Notes: generated from the letters alone by a model not told the origin. 64,000 bases of DNA from Bimuria novae-zelandiae CBS 107.79 (GCA_010015655.1 ML976692.1:186001-250000), one strand, 5' to 3'; numbered from the stretch's first letter, positions 12,268 to 23,913 are shown. Numbers and translations are program-made.

Positions 12268-13215
12268 CTACCCCTGGAAGTTATCAACAGGCGCCTCCTT
12301 CTCCACACTCTTCCAAATCGCCTCAATCCTCTGCACCGCCTTCTCACTCAACCCTCCCTTCGCTAACCACGCCGTCGTCTCCTCCACCTGCTTAATCTTG
12401 CTCGCCCCAAAGATAACTGCATCGCCTAGCTCCTCCTTGAGCGCAGAGTTGTACCCAACCCACCGATACGCCAACTCCGCCGTAGAAACGCCCTCCTCCT
12501 TTGCAACCGCATTCCACTCAGCCAACGCATCCAAGAAACTTGGCCGATTGTACAGCCGACGATACAGACCGCCAAGTGCCTCCGCACTAAACCTGCCGAC
12601 CCCATCTTCGATCTGTTTCCTCGTCTTGGTCAGGAATCCGCCTGCGATGGGACTATACGCATAAAACGCAAACCCGAGCTTCCTCAGCGTGGGGAGGAGC
12701 AACGTCTCCGCCTTCCTTGCCACAGGGTTATAATTCCCCTGATAAACACTCGGTACCACATACCCTTTATCTTTGCAAATGTCGTATATTTTCTGCACCT
12801 CCTCGGCTGTAAAATTGCTGAGCCCGAAGCGCTTAAACTGGCCCTTCTTGTAGCACTCATTTATCCCTTCTGCCGACTCTTCAAACGGTACGTCGCGAGA
12901 CGGTGCGTGGATGTACAAAATGTCGAATTGGGAGATCATGCACTTGTTCAGGGAATCCTGGACGGCGGCGACGATGTCGTCCTTTTTGGCACAACCTTCT
13001 CCGAAGCCACCCGGCACTTTCGTGTCGATGGTAAAGGTTTCGTGACCGGGTGTTGCGCCGATCATTTCCTCGGAGCCGGGGTAGAGACGAGCTGTGTCGA
13101 TTGTTGTCACGCCGGCGGATTTGAGGATCGAAAAGACCTTTGTTAGGGCGTCTGGGCTGGAGAGTTCGCGCCAGGGGTTGAAGCCCCCGCCTCCGATTAC
13201 GGCTTTAATTGGCAT
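12268..13215 (-). CDS. Aldo/keto reductase (AKR7/aflatoxin-aldehyde-reductase-like)
   Basis: Intact single-exon gene, 315 aa, with the length and fold pattern of the aldo/keto reductase family. These are cytosolic NADPH-dependent enzymes that reduce aldehydes and ketones. The catalytic tetrad is visible: D40 and Y45 in IDTARLYPGSEE, K66 in TIDTKVPGG, and H103 in ILYIHAPSRD. The start GGGGFNPWREL matches the GGGGF beginning of the AKR7-like group, and the C-terminal FGASKIKQVEE segment fits the cofactor-binding loop. No stop or frameshift is seen even though the gene sits between two decayed pogo transposons. The true substrate cannot be told from sequence; aromatic or mycotoxin aldehydes are known for relatives. 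Confidence 0.9.
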   Translation of the reverse strand: MPIKAVIGGGGFNPWRELSSPDALTKVFSILKSAGVTTIDTARLYPGSEEMIGATPGHETFTIDTKVPGGFGEGCAKKDDIVAAVQDSLNKCMISQFDILYIHAPSRDVPFEESAEGINECYKKGQFKRFGLSNFTAEEVQKIYDICKDKGYVVPSVYQGNYNPVARKAETLLLPTLRKLGFAFYAYSPIAGGFLTKTRKQIEDGVGRFSAEALGGLYRRLYNRPSFLDALAEWNAVAKEEGVSTAELAYRWVGYNSALKEELGDAVIFGASKIKQVEETTAWLAKGGLSEKAVQRIEAIWKSVEKEAPVDNFQG

Positions 13216-13334
13216 ACTGGCGGTGGTTTTGGGTTTTAGGGTTTTGGATTGGAGGTTAGAGTTTGGTGCTGTAGTTAAAGAGCGAAGTAGGTTAAGGGTT
13301 GTGGTGGGGTTGTGTAGTGGGGAAGCTCGAGATA

Positions 13335-14676
13335 CCGAGGTTCACCCCGAAGCGACCCCCCCGGCGAAACGACCCACCCACCAAGATAAGGCCTCAACTT
13401 CAACACGCGATAACTCCACTAATATAACCCTAATTAAGGCTAAAATAGTAGCGATTAATTTACTAAAACCTAAAACAATTTAGCTATAAAAAGATTATAA
13501 AGAATTATAGTTATAGCTATATAATACTTAAATAAAGATACTAGGGCGTCTTAACTACGCGCGCTACTTGTCATAGATATTAATAAGTTTTTTATTTATA
13601 ATAAAAGTAAGAGCTCTTACATTATATTAAAGAACTTACTAGGCAAGACCTTCTACCTATAGTTAGAAATTTTATTTTATAAATTATAAGGAGGGAGCTT
13701 ACAGTAAACTAAGTTAATTACTTTATTTAGTGGTATCCTAATAAACTTATCTTAAAATAGATAATAGGAATTAATAGTAGTTGCTATAAGGCTAATTTAA
13801 AAAGAAGTATAGTCTCTACTTTAACCTCTAATGTAAAAAAATTAGTTAATATTATATTAAGGCGCGTTATATTTATAATATAGATAAGAAAGGCTATTGT
13901 ATCGGCGCAGGTCACTCAAAGGATTGATGTTGGCGTATCTCCTAGCAGAGGCATGTGGGAGTGCGTGTATAAGAATGTAGCCTCGAATGAATTAAGTGCC
14001 TATAGGCCTGGTACGAAAGGATACGGAAAAGGTACTGAACTACAAAGGCCCCAAGCTCCTCTAAATACACCTCTTCCCAGATGGCTAGCTAGCACATAAC
14101 TGCCATAGGTTGACCGTCGGTCTGATGGATCCGAAATAGGTCCGAATCGGATTCGTAGTTCCCCATCGGTCTGATAGATCCGAAATTGGTCCGATACGGA
14201 TGAGCGTCGGTTTTCGGATGATCTCGAATCCTGTCTTGACTGGCCAAGGGTTCTCGTGTCGACGAGCGATTGTTCCTGTTACAGCTATATGCTTAGTATT
14301 ATAGGTTATTTAAAAAGGATCTTTAGTAAGGCCTCGTATAAAGATAGAAAGTGGAGGGGTACTATCTAGGATAGCTTATAAAAGTAGATAACACTATTAG
14401 CCTATATTTATATTAATAAATTTTACCTTAAGCTTATTCTTATCTATTAGTTAGCCTTAAGATTAATATAGGACTCGTGGCTATAAGCCCTTAATTATAA
14501 AACTTATTAGGTTTAAATCTCCTTATTACCCTTTAGCTAGAGAAATAACGATATTAGCCTTACGTAACTTAAATAAGTGTTTAATTATAGTATAAAGGCA
14601 AAGGCTTAATTTTCCTATTAATTACTTATTTTAAATAGCTATAGATCCTACCTTATAATAGGTTTTATTAAGTACT
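13335..14676 (+). mobile_element. Pogo/Fot1-like transposon relic, cut by Copia-1
   Basis: The left end starts CCGAGGTTCACC after TA (13333-13334) and carries CGAAGCGACCC and CGAAACGACCC 17 bp apart (13348 and 13365). The leader before the gene matches the other pogo elements here (CAACACGCGATAACTCCAC). The expected start codon at 13424 is ATA where relatives have ATG, a RIP-type change. The transposase reads through IYNIDKKGY, is split by a solo LTR at 13898-14283, and resumes with IGYLKRIFSK, TNDISLT-like and LLILNSY blocks up to 14676, where the Copia-1 left LTR begins. The C-terminal part is not recognisable after 34480. Many TAG/TAA stops are present, so it is dead. Confidence 0.8.
13898..14283. 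repeat. Solo LTR (386 bp) inside pogo relic
   Basis: TGTATCGGCG...CTGTTACA is flanked on both sides by GCTAT (13893-13897 and 14284-14288), a 5-bp target duplication. Removing it restores the transposase frame (..KKGY|MLSIIGYLKR). It contains two imperfect 34-bp repeats with period 49 (starts 14118 and 14167, core GGTCTGATRGATCCGAAAT). No internal coding region is present, so it is a solo LTR left by recombination. It is far less RIP-altered than the pogo host. Confidence 0.88.
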
Positions 14677-14848
14677 TGTCGCGGGAATTATCCCTTATAG
14701 GTATCCTGATCGGAAGGATCAGGTAGAACGGGCAAATATAACACTAAATACTTAATATAAATACTACTCTTATAGTAATTTTTTATATATTACTAATTAA
14801 TTAATTTAATCTCTAAACTATATACTATCTAGCTGGTTTTACCCTCTA
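14677..14848 (+). repeat. Copia-1 left LTR (172 bp)
   Basis: Starts TGTCGCGGGAATTATCCC and ends TTTTACCCTCTA, where the right copy has TTTTACCCTCCA. Its length equals the reassembled right LTR exactly (40 + 132 bp). Confidence 0.88.
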
Positions 14849-14870
14849 TAGTTATAAGTTTAGCGTTTTA
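14849..14870 (+). other. Primer-binding site of Copia-1
   Basis: TAGTTATAAGTTTAGCG sits immediately after the left LTR. Reversing G-to-A and C-to-T changes gives TGGTTATGAGCTTAGCG, complementary to a tRNA-Met anticodon-arm half, the primer type used by many fungal Copia elements. The unaltered form GTTATGAGC is visible in gag-only copy 2. Confidence 0.6.
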
Positions 14871-16554
14871 AGAATATAGGATAATTCTCCTTGCGTAATT
14901 AATTATTAGATAAATTATTTAGATACTTTAATCTATCTAAACACTTCTTGCGTCGCTCTATTCTTGCACAACAGAGCGCACTTTGTTTCTCCCCACGAGC
15001 ATCTCGAGTAGCGCATATAGAGCTCCTCTATAAGCTCCTTCCTCGCTCTTTTCCATTACACTGGACCTCCTTTGCCCTTAGCAGTGGGCTAAGATTCGTA
15101 ATAAGCTCAGACGCTCTCCTTAAACCTATAGGGGAATTTACTCTCCTAGCAAGCATAGTACGCCTAACTAATTAAAAACGGTAGCTAGTATAATTTACAT
15201 AGCATAAGTTTTAGGCTATATAAGAAGGTGTTTAAAATTACGTTAATTTAAATACCTTAATTACTAATAACTTTATAATAATTACTTTTAAGCTTCTAGA
15301 ACTCCTAAAGCTCCTAAAATTATTTAATAATAAATATAATAATCTAAATAAGCTTAATAAAGAATAGCCTAAGAGAGCAGCGCGTCATAGCGCTTTTTAA
15401 AATAAGATTTTTTTTAAAAAGCATAAGAAGGATCGTGCTAATTACTAAAATAAAGCTTTATACTAATACTAGTTAAAGGTAGGTAACTATAAGGTGCGCT
15501 TAGCTAAGTATACTACTAGAATATAGTTAGTATAGAATATATTTAATTAAGTAGTTAAGACTATTAATACGTAGCTCCTAATACCTACTATAATAAGCGT
15601 TAGTAACTAAGAAAGTTCTATCTTATAAATAATTATTTAATACCTTAAAGGGGAGCTTACCTTATTAAATATAATAATACTTAATTAAATTTAATAAGAA
15701 TACTACACCCTGTTCGAACAAGCTCGCTAAGGAAGAATAAATCTAGAATAATAGTATAAAGAGTAGAGTGCTCTTTATATACTCGCCTTATAGTATAGGA
15801 TCTTAGAGATTAAAACAGAAATTATAGTAACTAACTTCCTAAACACTATAGTAAATAAAATAGCTCTTAAATAGGCTTAAATTTAGCACACTAATAATAA
15901 ATAATAATAAATTTTAGGTAAGCGCCTACTTATTTTAAAAGAAGTTAATAAAATCTTTTTAGCTTACTTTAATATATAAGCTTTAAGCTCGGGCTTAAAA
16001 CTAGTAATTTTTATAACGCTTAGTAAACAGAGCGCTTCTAAATCTAGTAATAAAGCTAAAGAAGTACCGTAGCTAAGTAAGCTAAAGGGCTACTTATATA
16101 AAAAAGGATTATATTACTAGCTACCTTAGGCTTATAAGTGCTTTAGGACTATAATAATAGGCTTATCTCTAGATAAAGCTATTACACTTTTTAAAAAAAG
16201 ATAAAGATAAGATTTTTACTTATCTTATACTCTTTAAGTACGCTAAGGTGCACGCAATAATTACCAAAAAAAAAATTCTACTATAACTAAGCGTACTACT
16301 TAAGATAAGTTCTTAAAGTATATTATTATTACTATAATTAACACTTTAATTATAAGCTTAGAGAAAACATTTAGGAATTACTTTACTATAAATTTTATAC
16401 TTACCTTCTCTTTAAGAATACTATTTTTAATAATAGTAAAACTTTATAGTTAGTAAATAACATGTTAATACTTATACTAGACACCTTTAAAAATCTAAAA
16501 AGTATAAAATAGTTAGAGTTCATGTAGCTTTTTATTTAATGCTTAGAAAAGGCA

Positions 16555-16985
16555 TGTTAGGATCCATTGAAACCCCAACATGACGCGGGGCGGGGCAAGG
16601 ACACTTATCCGTGCGACCAGCCAAGATTCCTGACTCAGCCACGAATCACGTGACTTAGTCACGCGTCCCAGAAATATCGGGCGTCCCAGAAGTATCTTGG
16701 CACATGGGACTTTGGGACTCCTGGGACTTATGGGATCCATGGGACTAGTCATGTATATAGGAACGCGATGGGGATCTTTCACTATCGTGTTCAACCTGTT
16801 TATTAATCTATCGTTTGGATCTAAGAAGCAACCTTGTTGATTTAATTATACTATACACACCTTTAATACTAACGCCCTAGTGACAAGCGCAAGCTATCAC
16901 TACACCCCTTTCCCGTATTACTAACACTCTTGCCCGAGAACTAACCTTAGCCCTTTGGGACCAGCTACCCCTTTGGGATTTAACA
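16555..16985. repeat. Solo LTR (431 bp), little RIP, inside Copia-1
   Basis: Begins TGTTAGGATCC and ends GGGATTTAACA, so TGTTA/TAACA form a perfect 5-bp terminal inverted repeat. It is flanked by AGGCA on both sides (16550-16554 and 16986-16990). It is clearly GC-richer than the surrounding Copia-1 pol and holds tandem GGGAC-type motifs (CATGGGACTTTGGGACTCC near 16702-16720) and a TATA-like GTATATAGG near 16752. The 83-codon reading frame within it is not a gene. It inserted after most RIP of the host element. Confidence 0.88.
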
Positions 16986-19900
16986 AGGCACTAGAGTAAT
17001 TAAGATGCTTTTTAAAAGGTTATATAAAATACGTACTAATCTTATGCTCTTAGACGTTATAGTAGTAAAAAACTTTTATATAAATATTATTTTTAAAGCT
17101 TATTTACGCATGAAGGGCGTTTAGTATCTTAGTCTTAATAATAGCTTTATATAGGAATACTTAAATATAGTATTATACTAGCCACGCTCTATTACAAGCA
17201 TAATTTTACTTTTATTAAATATAGACCTCTTTATTACTATACCACGGTTATAAGCGTGCTTTTTACTTATTATAAAATTACTAGCTCTTACGTTACGCAC
17301 CCTAAAATAAATACTTTAAATATTTAGTACTAAAGAGCAGGCTACCTTAAAGGAGACGCTTTAAATGCTTTTATTAAAAAAGTAAGAAATATAAAAATAA
17401 AAATTTTTCTAAGAAGATAATGCGTGTACTACGCTATTACACACGCGTCTTAGGTAGTGTTTAGAAGACTAAAGGAGCGCTCGCCACGACTATACTTTTA
17501 AATTTCTTAGGATCTATTTAACTACCTATTAGGAAGACTTAGAGAGCGCTAGTTAATAATTCTAAAGTATAACTATAGTAAAAAGCTATATACGTTTTAC
17601 TTATATAATAAGTCCACTATATAGATCCTTAATACCTAAAAAAAGCTTTACTAAACGTATTTAAACGCGCTATAAGCTTAAGATTATTATAATTTTCTAA
17701 GATAATAGTATAATAACGTAACTTCTAAAAGGTAAAAGGCGTACGAGCTACCAGCTAGGCTAGTAAATAATTAAAAATCTCTATATAGTACCCTAATTAC
17801 ATAGGCTTTATAATGCTAAAATATACGCCTACTTTTATATATTGGAGTAATAATAATTATACTAGTAGCCTACAAGAAGTGCACTCTACTAGCAGAGTAG
17901 GCCTACTAGGATTAAGGTAAATAAGCTAATAATAAGAGCCACTAAGCTGGGTGGATACCTCTTAAAGCAGTATACGAGACTTTCTAAGATACTAAATAAA
18001 GTAGAACTATTATATCCTATACAAAGACAATATAAGCGTCAGGAATAGGGGCCCGCTACGCGTTTAAGCTATAGATAGTATTACTAAAATCTTAATAATT
18101 ATAGCACGCTAAGGGGTAATGCAGGAAATAGTAATATATTTATAATAATTAATAGCTTAGTAATTAAGCGCTTAAATAATTTATAGTTTAAATTTTTATA
18201 CTTCTTTCTCCCTAGTATTATAGAAGACTAAGAAGCTTATAAAAAGCTTATTATAATTAATATAGCAGTGTAGGCTACCCTGCTAACTAAAGTAATAAAA
18301 CTAAAATTAGAAGCTTACTTCTACATAGGTAAGCTTCTTCTTTTACCTATAATATAAAAATAACTTATCTTATATAAGCTTAGGGAGCTCTTTATTAATA
18401 CTACTTATAAGGAGATTATAACGCTATTAAAAAAGGAAACTTAAAAATTGGTTTTAAATAACTTATTAAAAGAGCGTCCGCCCCTACTAAAGTAAATCTT
18501 TACTTATAAGTTTAATAAGAATAGCTTCTTTATAAAGTGAAAAGCTTAAATAGTTATAAGGAATAACTTATAGTAGATTAGCTTAATCTCTTTTATGTAC
18601 GCCACTACGCTCGCAGTAAGGTCCTTTAAAACTATAATTATAATTATAGTAAAATTTAACCTAAAAATATTATAAAATAATATTACAAGAGCGTTCTTAA
18701 ATATTTTAATTAGTAAAAGTAATCTAGTGCTCCACGAGCTACTAGACAACTTTAAAAAGCCTAGGATATATATAAAGCTTAAATAAGTGCTATATAGACT
18801 AAAAGACTTATTACTACTATAGTATAAGGAGCTCTTAAGCACCCTAGTAGAAGCTAGCCTTAATTCTTTTAAAGAAGAGCTTTATTTATTCTTTAATAAA
18901 GAGTAAAGGGTTTTTATACTATTTTACATAAATAATATCCTCCTTTTCTATTATAAAAATTATAAGAAAGAAGCTCTTAAGTTTATTAAGTAAATTAAAA
19001 ATAAATATAACCTTAAGGACTATAGTCTACTAAGTAGTTTTTAGAAGTTTAAGTAATTAAGAATAAAGCTACTAAAACGATTACTTTAGCCTATAATACG
19101 TATATTAAAAAAATTACTAAGAAACTTAAACTAAAAAGCACGGGGCGATTTTTAAAAATACTACTACTATTAGTAAAACTTATAAAAAATAAGGGTAATA
19201 CTTTAAAGTAAAAAGTTAAAGTATACTAAGAGCGTATAGGCTTAGCACTCTATATAATAATTATACTATACTTAGACGTTGCTTTCGCTATTATAAAGCT
19301 CTTACATTTTTTAACAAACCTAAGCAAAGCTTATTTTAAGGTAGTTAAGCGCCTAATTATCTGTCTATTTAATTTACGCTAGGAAGCAATCTGTTATAAA
19401 GCTACGCTAAGCTTAAAGCTTGTAATATATAGTAACGCATCATTTATAAATAATTTAGAAACTTAGTAATTATCCTATAGCTATATTATAATACTCTTTA
19501 GGGGTGTAATAGTATGGAAGGCCGCTCGCCAGCCCACCGTAACAATATCTACTACTAAAGCTAAGCAGGAACTTACTTTAAATATAAGAAAAACGATTGG
19601 CGCGTAAGAGCTTTAAAAGTAGATAGTTAGGCATTGCAAAAGTTTGTTATTCAACTTAAAGGAGAAAAAACAATAGAGGGATAAGACTTTATTTCTTATA
19701 AGCGCGAGCGCAGGCAGCACGCACGGGCCAACGCTAAGCAAGATCGCGCACTATTACTTAGTAGCGCGTTACTTTACTCTAATTAGATAGCGCTAGTTAA
19801 TTACGATATCGCGCTCGATTACAAGATACGCTTAACTAAGGTCTATAATTCTACTAAGGAATAGCTTAGAAGCTTGTATTTAACGTCTAAAAGCTTATTA

Positions 19901-20109
19901 AGCTAGGGAGTGTGTCGCGGGAATTATCCCTTATAGGTACCCTAATTAAAAGTGTCTGCACAGCCTCGCCTTCCGCACTAAGGGAACTGTGTAACCCTAT
20001 CATACCCCTGTACCCCCTCACTTCTAGTTAACCTGATACTGTACCGAAACCCCTTCGCCTCCACACCACCTGGTACTCTATCACATCCACAAGAACTGGA
20101 AGGAAGGTA

Positions 20110-20146
20110 TCCCCCGCATGGCCAACATCGCCCTGGCACGGGCCAC
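20110..20146 (+). repeat. Left terminal inverted repeat of PiggyBac-like element
   Basis: 37 bp, TCCCCCGCATGGCCAACATC onward, perfectly complementary to 22367-22403. Confidence 0.92.
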
Positions 20147-22366
20147 ATCTTATTAGCCAATTAGATGCAAATACATCAAAACACTAAATGTTTATCGTCA
20201 TGTAGGCAATTTTTGTTTGCCAGCCAAAACACGCCTTTTTTAAAAGCTTTTATATATGCAACTATGCCTAATCGTATAGCGCCATTAAGTAACGATGCCG
20301 ACTTCGTAAAATATACAAAGTACAGCCTAAAGGCAGGAGATTTGCCTAATTTACCTACTTAGCCACCACCCTTATAGCAACTGCTTAAAATTAATAATCT
20401 ACATACTTTTAGACGCGCTCTCTTACCTAACTATATAAATTTTAACTCTCCTATCGCTTTATTTAACTTATTTTTTAATGCAAGCGTCGTCGATTAGATC
20501 GTATACTATACGAATTAGCATGCTAAAAAGCTTTAGGCTAACGCGCCCTTAACGCCTAACCGCCGTTAATAGAAACCTACCTCTCCGAGCGAGCTATATA
20601 CGTACTTTACCGTTATCGTTTATATAGGCGTCTACTAGGAGCCCTTGCTCGTCGAATACTGGCAGAAGCTTTATGGGACAGCGCCTCGGCATGAGATTAA
20701 TCGCTACATGTTAAAGGAGAGATGGCAGTAGCTTAATCGCTACTTATACTATATAGAGGTTAACTAGAGCTTTAAGTCTCCCTTTAGCTAAGTGTGGGAT
20801 CTCTTAGAGACGCTCCACAAGCGTAGCTTTAAGTACTAGGCGCCTAGCGTACACCTCTACATTAATAAAGTAATTACAAGATTTACAGGCCGCGTAAGCA
20901 AGGTTATAATAATAAAAATAAAGCCTACGCCTAAAGGCTTTAAGATCTAGTGCTTAGCTAATAATAAAGTAATTCTAAACTAGTTATTTTATGCTAGAGG
21001 GCGAGGGCCTATTAACTTACTTAACTTACCTGCTAACGCGCTAGCTTTTACTCCTATAAAGTTAGTTCCTATTACTCTTGTACTTGCCGTAAACGCTGCT
21101 AGCTAGCGCCTCTTTTCGCCAAATCTCTATATTGTGTGGGACAACAATCTCTTTAACACTATCCCTATACTTAAATATTTTAGATCTAAAGGCGTAGGCT
21201 GCGCTAAGATAGTCCGCATAATAAAGATAATAATAGAGGAGATTTTTAAGGTAATAGTAAAGGCGGAATTATAAGTAGAGGCGCTAGCTATTAGCACTTA
21301 CACGCGGGCAAAGCTCTTAAAAGAGCGCTTTAATAGTAACCTAATAAAACTTAAAACACACTATACGCGCAAGCTAGAGTAGGGAGATACTTACTAGGCG
21401 CTCTCGCAGAGTTAGTAGGTGCTTTAGGCAGCTTGGAGAGACAACTAGGTTGTTCTTTTTGCTAGTACTGTCGCTAAGCGTGAGTACTTTACCCTCAACA
21501 CTATGCTAATGCTCCGCTAACGATAGTCGCTATAAGTAACTTAAGTTATCATGAAGCTCCGCCGACGCTCTAAGATAGCTCTAAATAACAAGAAACTCTT
21601 TAAGAAAGCCTTTAGCAGCGAGCCTCTTAAGTTACTAGGTATCCCTTAAATAATAGATAACTATAATTATTATAAGAGCGAGGTTAATTACTTTAACTAA
21701 ATAAAAAGCTACTACTCTATTTAGCAGGTCCGCTAGCGTACCTAGCGCCCGCTCTAGTACTTTCTGCTAGATCTAACGCTTAATAATTACTATAGGCTCT
21801 CCTCGTACTCCTCTCGCGACTCTGCCAAACGCTCTGGCCACAAGAAGTTCTTATATAAGCTTATTAAACAGCTCTTTAAGCGAGGTGGCCGCCCTACTCG
21901 AGGCTTAAACAAGCGTAAGCGACCTGACGACGTACTCGCCAGCGGAGAGGGCAACTTTAGCAGCTTACACATATCTATAAAGCTATTTGCGGAGGGCAAA
22001 AGCTGTATTAATTACGTAGTAGCTAGACGTATAACTAATAAGAAGCTCTAATCCCAGACACCTCTAGCACAAGTTATAGGCAATATAAGGTTATCTTATA
22101 GCTCTTAACGCCCACCGTATACTTATTATAGCTGTACGCTTTGCTAGCTGCCTTTGTGTAGGCTAGAAGTTAATGCTAAGTACTAGGCAGAGCACCTCCG
22201 CTGGTATTAAATAATTAGGTTAACGGACATAAAAGCAAGCTTAACTATCATGTAAACCTATCTTAAAGCCCTTAGAGATGCAAAATCTATGCGAAGTTAC
22301 CCTACAGAGGTATAATTCTTGGTGTTCTGCCGGGTCGGAGCAATTCATCCGATTGGCCCTCAAATG

Positions 22367-22403
22367 GTGGCCCGTGCCAGGGCGATGTTGGCCATGCGGG
22401 GGA
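22367..22403 (-). repeat. Right terminal inverted repeat of PiggyBac-like element
   Basis: 37 bp ending GGCCATGCGGGGGA, the exact reverse complement of 20110-20146. Directly after it come TA and the second half of the Copia-2 LTR. Confidence 0.92.
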
Positions 22404-22593
22404 TATAGAACTATCATAGCACACACACAAGACAAGACAGACACCAGATACCAAAGACAGAGAGTTACTTGTTTATTCCTTGCTACCTGTGAACCGACAC
22501 TGATTAGTGGTTACCCTCACAGTCGATGCTATGAGAGATAACCACAGACAGCAAGGAGAACCAGAAGAGACACGACGAGGGGTATAGCGATAC

Positions 22594-22783
22594 TGTCACG
22601 ATTTGGAGTCTCCCTTTCCCCACTTGCAGTGGCGCCTCACCTGTGTTGAGATGCGACTACCTATCCTACACTAGCGCTGTTTACAGCCACTTATGTATAC
22701 CTACTATTCGTAGCTTTACCTAATATAATAATAAGTATAATTCTCAATTTCTTCCTTATGCGTATAGATTACTAGCTTTTATA
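22594..22783 (+). repeat. Left LTR of gag-only element copy 2
   Basis: Starts TGTCACGATTTGGAGTCTCC and ends ACTAGCTTTTATA. It matches 24136-24325 and both LTRs of copy 1 in reverse complement. Confidence 0.88.
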
Positions 22784-22800
22784 GTTATGAGCCTAGATGC
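22784..22800 (+). other. Primer-binding site of gag-only element copy 2
   Basis: GTTATGAGCCTAGATGC immediately follows the LTR and is complementary to a half-tRNA-Met anticodon arm. Its near-unmutated form explains the decayed primer site of Copia-1. Confidence 0.65.
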
Positions 22801-23045
22801 ATCTTTGCTATACTTGTTGTACGATTACTAGGCCCCTTATAGCCGTACGATTACTGCGTCCCTTATAGCGCACGATTACTAGGCCCCTTATAACTATATA
22901 ATTACCGCGCCTCTTATAGCGCATAATTACTAGGCCCCTTATAGCTATATAATTACCGCGCCCCTTATAGCGCACGATTACTACGCCCCTTATAGCGCAC
23001 GATTACCGCGTCCTTTATAGCGTATAATTATTACGTCTGCCCTAC
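22800..23045. repeat. Minisatellite inside gag-only element copy 2
   Basis: Five or so imperfect units alternating GCGCACGATTACTAGGCCCC and TATATAATTACCGCGCC-type blocks. It is the reverse complement of the array in copy 1. Confidence 0.85.
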
Positions 23046-23079
23046 GCACACGATAGCTATAGAACTAGTAATAACCTAA

Positions 23080-23913
23080 GTTACTATTATCCTTAATAAA
23101 CTAGATAACTAGTTTAACTAGATCTTCCTCTGTAAAGACTTCGCTAAGGATTACAAGATCTGGCTATACGTTAATCTAGATACACTAAAGGAGAGCATAC
23201 CTGACCTAGAGGCTGCTAATTCTAAGCCTTAGCTTACTAACTATAAGGCTAGAGCCTCTAAGCTCTCTAACCTATCCCCTAAGGATCGTGAGTCCTATCG
23301 ATAGGAGGTTGACTAATAGAGACTCGAAGAGATTACGTAATAGAAACAAGAGAGAGCGCTAGTGTAGCTAAATACTAAGATTACTAGGTCTATTACTACG
23401 CGTTATCTCTACTTAATTTAGGACCTACTTACTATTTATAATTAACTTGTCGCTCTTAAGAAGTAGTTCTGTCTGTCTATAGCTAATTAGAGTCGCGACT
23501 TAATAGCAAGATACACTAATCTAAAGACTACTCCACGCAATCTAAAGAAACTTGACAAATAGATAGCTAACTAGGTACACATTACTTCCTAATGCTAATT
23601 AATTAACCTGCCAGAAACGACTGGATACAGGCCTTAGGAGGATTTCTTAATTGCCTGCCAAGCTTATCACCCAAACTACGCTGCTACCTGCCTTGATTAG
23701 GTATACGAACATGAGATGAACGGTACCAATCCACCTAGCCTACCTACCTACGTTAAAAAGATAACAAAGTACACTCGCCGCGCTGCCTCGACTGCCGAAG
23801 TGGGTACCCTATCTACCTCCGTTGCTGAGCTTGGAATTGCGAAACCTTGCATTTATGGGCTATTACATGCTCTGCACGATTGCTACATACTTAATCTAAA
23901 TTATCTAAGTTAA
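23080..23913 (+). pseudogene. Gag of the gag-only LTR element (RIP-interrupted)
   Basis: Conceptual translation, ignoring stops, gives an acidic then basic Copia-type gag without visible pol. Recognisable blocks are KDFAKDYKIWLYVNLDTLKE near 23140, ARASKLSNLSPKDRESY near 23245-23295, RDLIARYTNLKTTPRNLKKL near 23490-23550, and an open C-terminal 65 codons from ATG 23716 (MNGTNPPSLPTYVKKITKYT...). The same C-terminal 65 codons are open in copy 1 (8634-8831, minus). The interrupting codons are TAG/TAA/TGA derivable from CAG, TGG and CGA by transition. No zinc knuckle was seen. In intact relatives it would build the virus-like particle. Confidence 0.7.

Larger units (their letters stand above)
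20110..22403 (+). mobile_element. PiggyBac-like DNA transposon (2294 bp) in Copia-2 left LTR
   Basis: Perfect terminal inverted repeats of 37 bp: TCCCCCGCATGGCCAACATC... at 20110-20146 and its complement at 22367-22403, extended imperfectly by about 20 bp. Comparing the split LTR with its intact partner (GGTATATAGAAC) shows that only TA is duplicated (20108-20109 and 22404-22405). The plus-strand gene (about 20165-22050, with stops) resembles the PiggyBac/DDE_Tnp_1_7 family: FTVIVYIGVY and EPLLVEYWQ blocks near 20600-20660, KVIIIKIKPTPKGFKI near 20903-20950, YIVWDNNLFNTIPILKYF near 21130-21180, and a basic C-terminal region near 21840-21930. PiggyBac normally uses TTAA, so the TA target is odd. 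Confidence 0.8.

Noticed and set aside
18546..18842. 98-codon minus-strand hydrophobic frame
   Set aside because: It is the reverse strand of the Copia-1 reverse-transcriptase region. AT-rich RIP DNA yields such Leu/Ile/Ser frames by chance.
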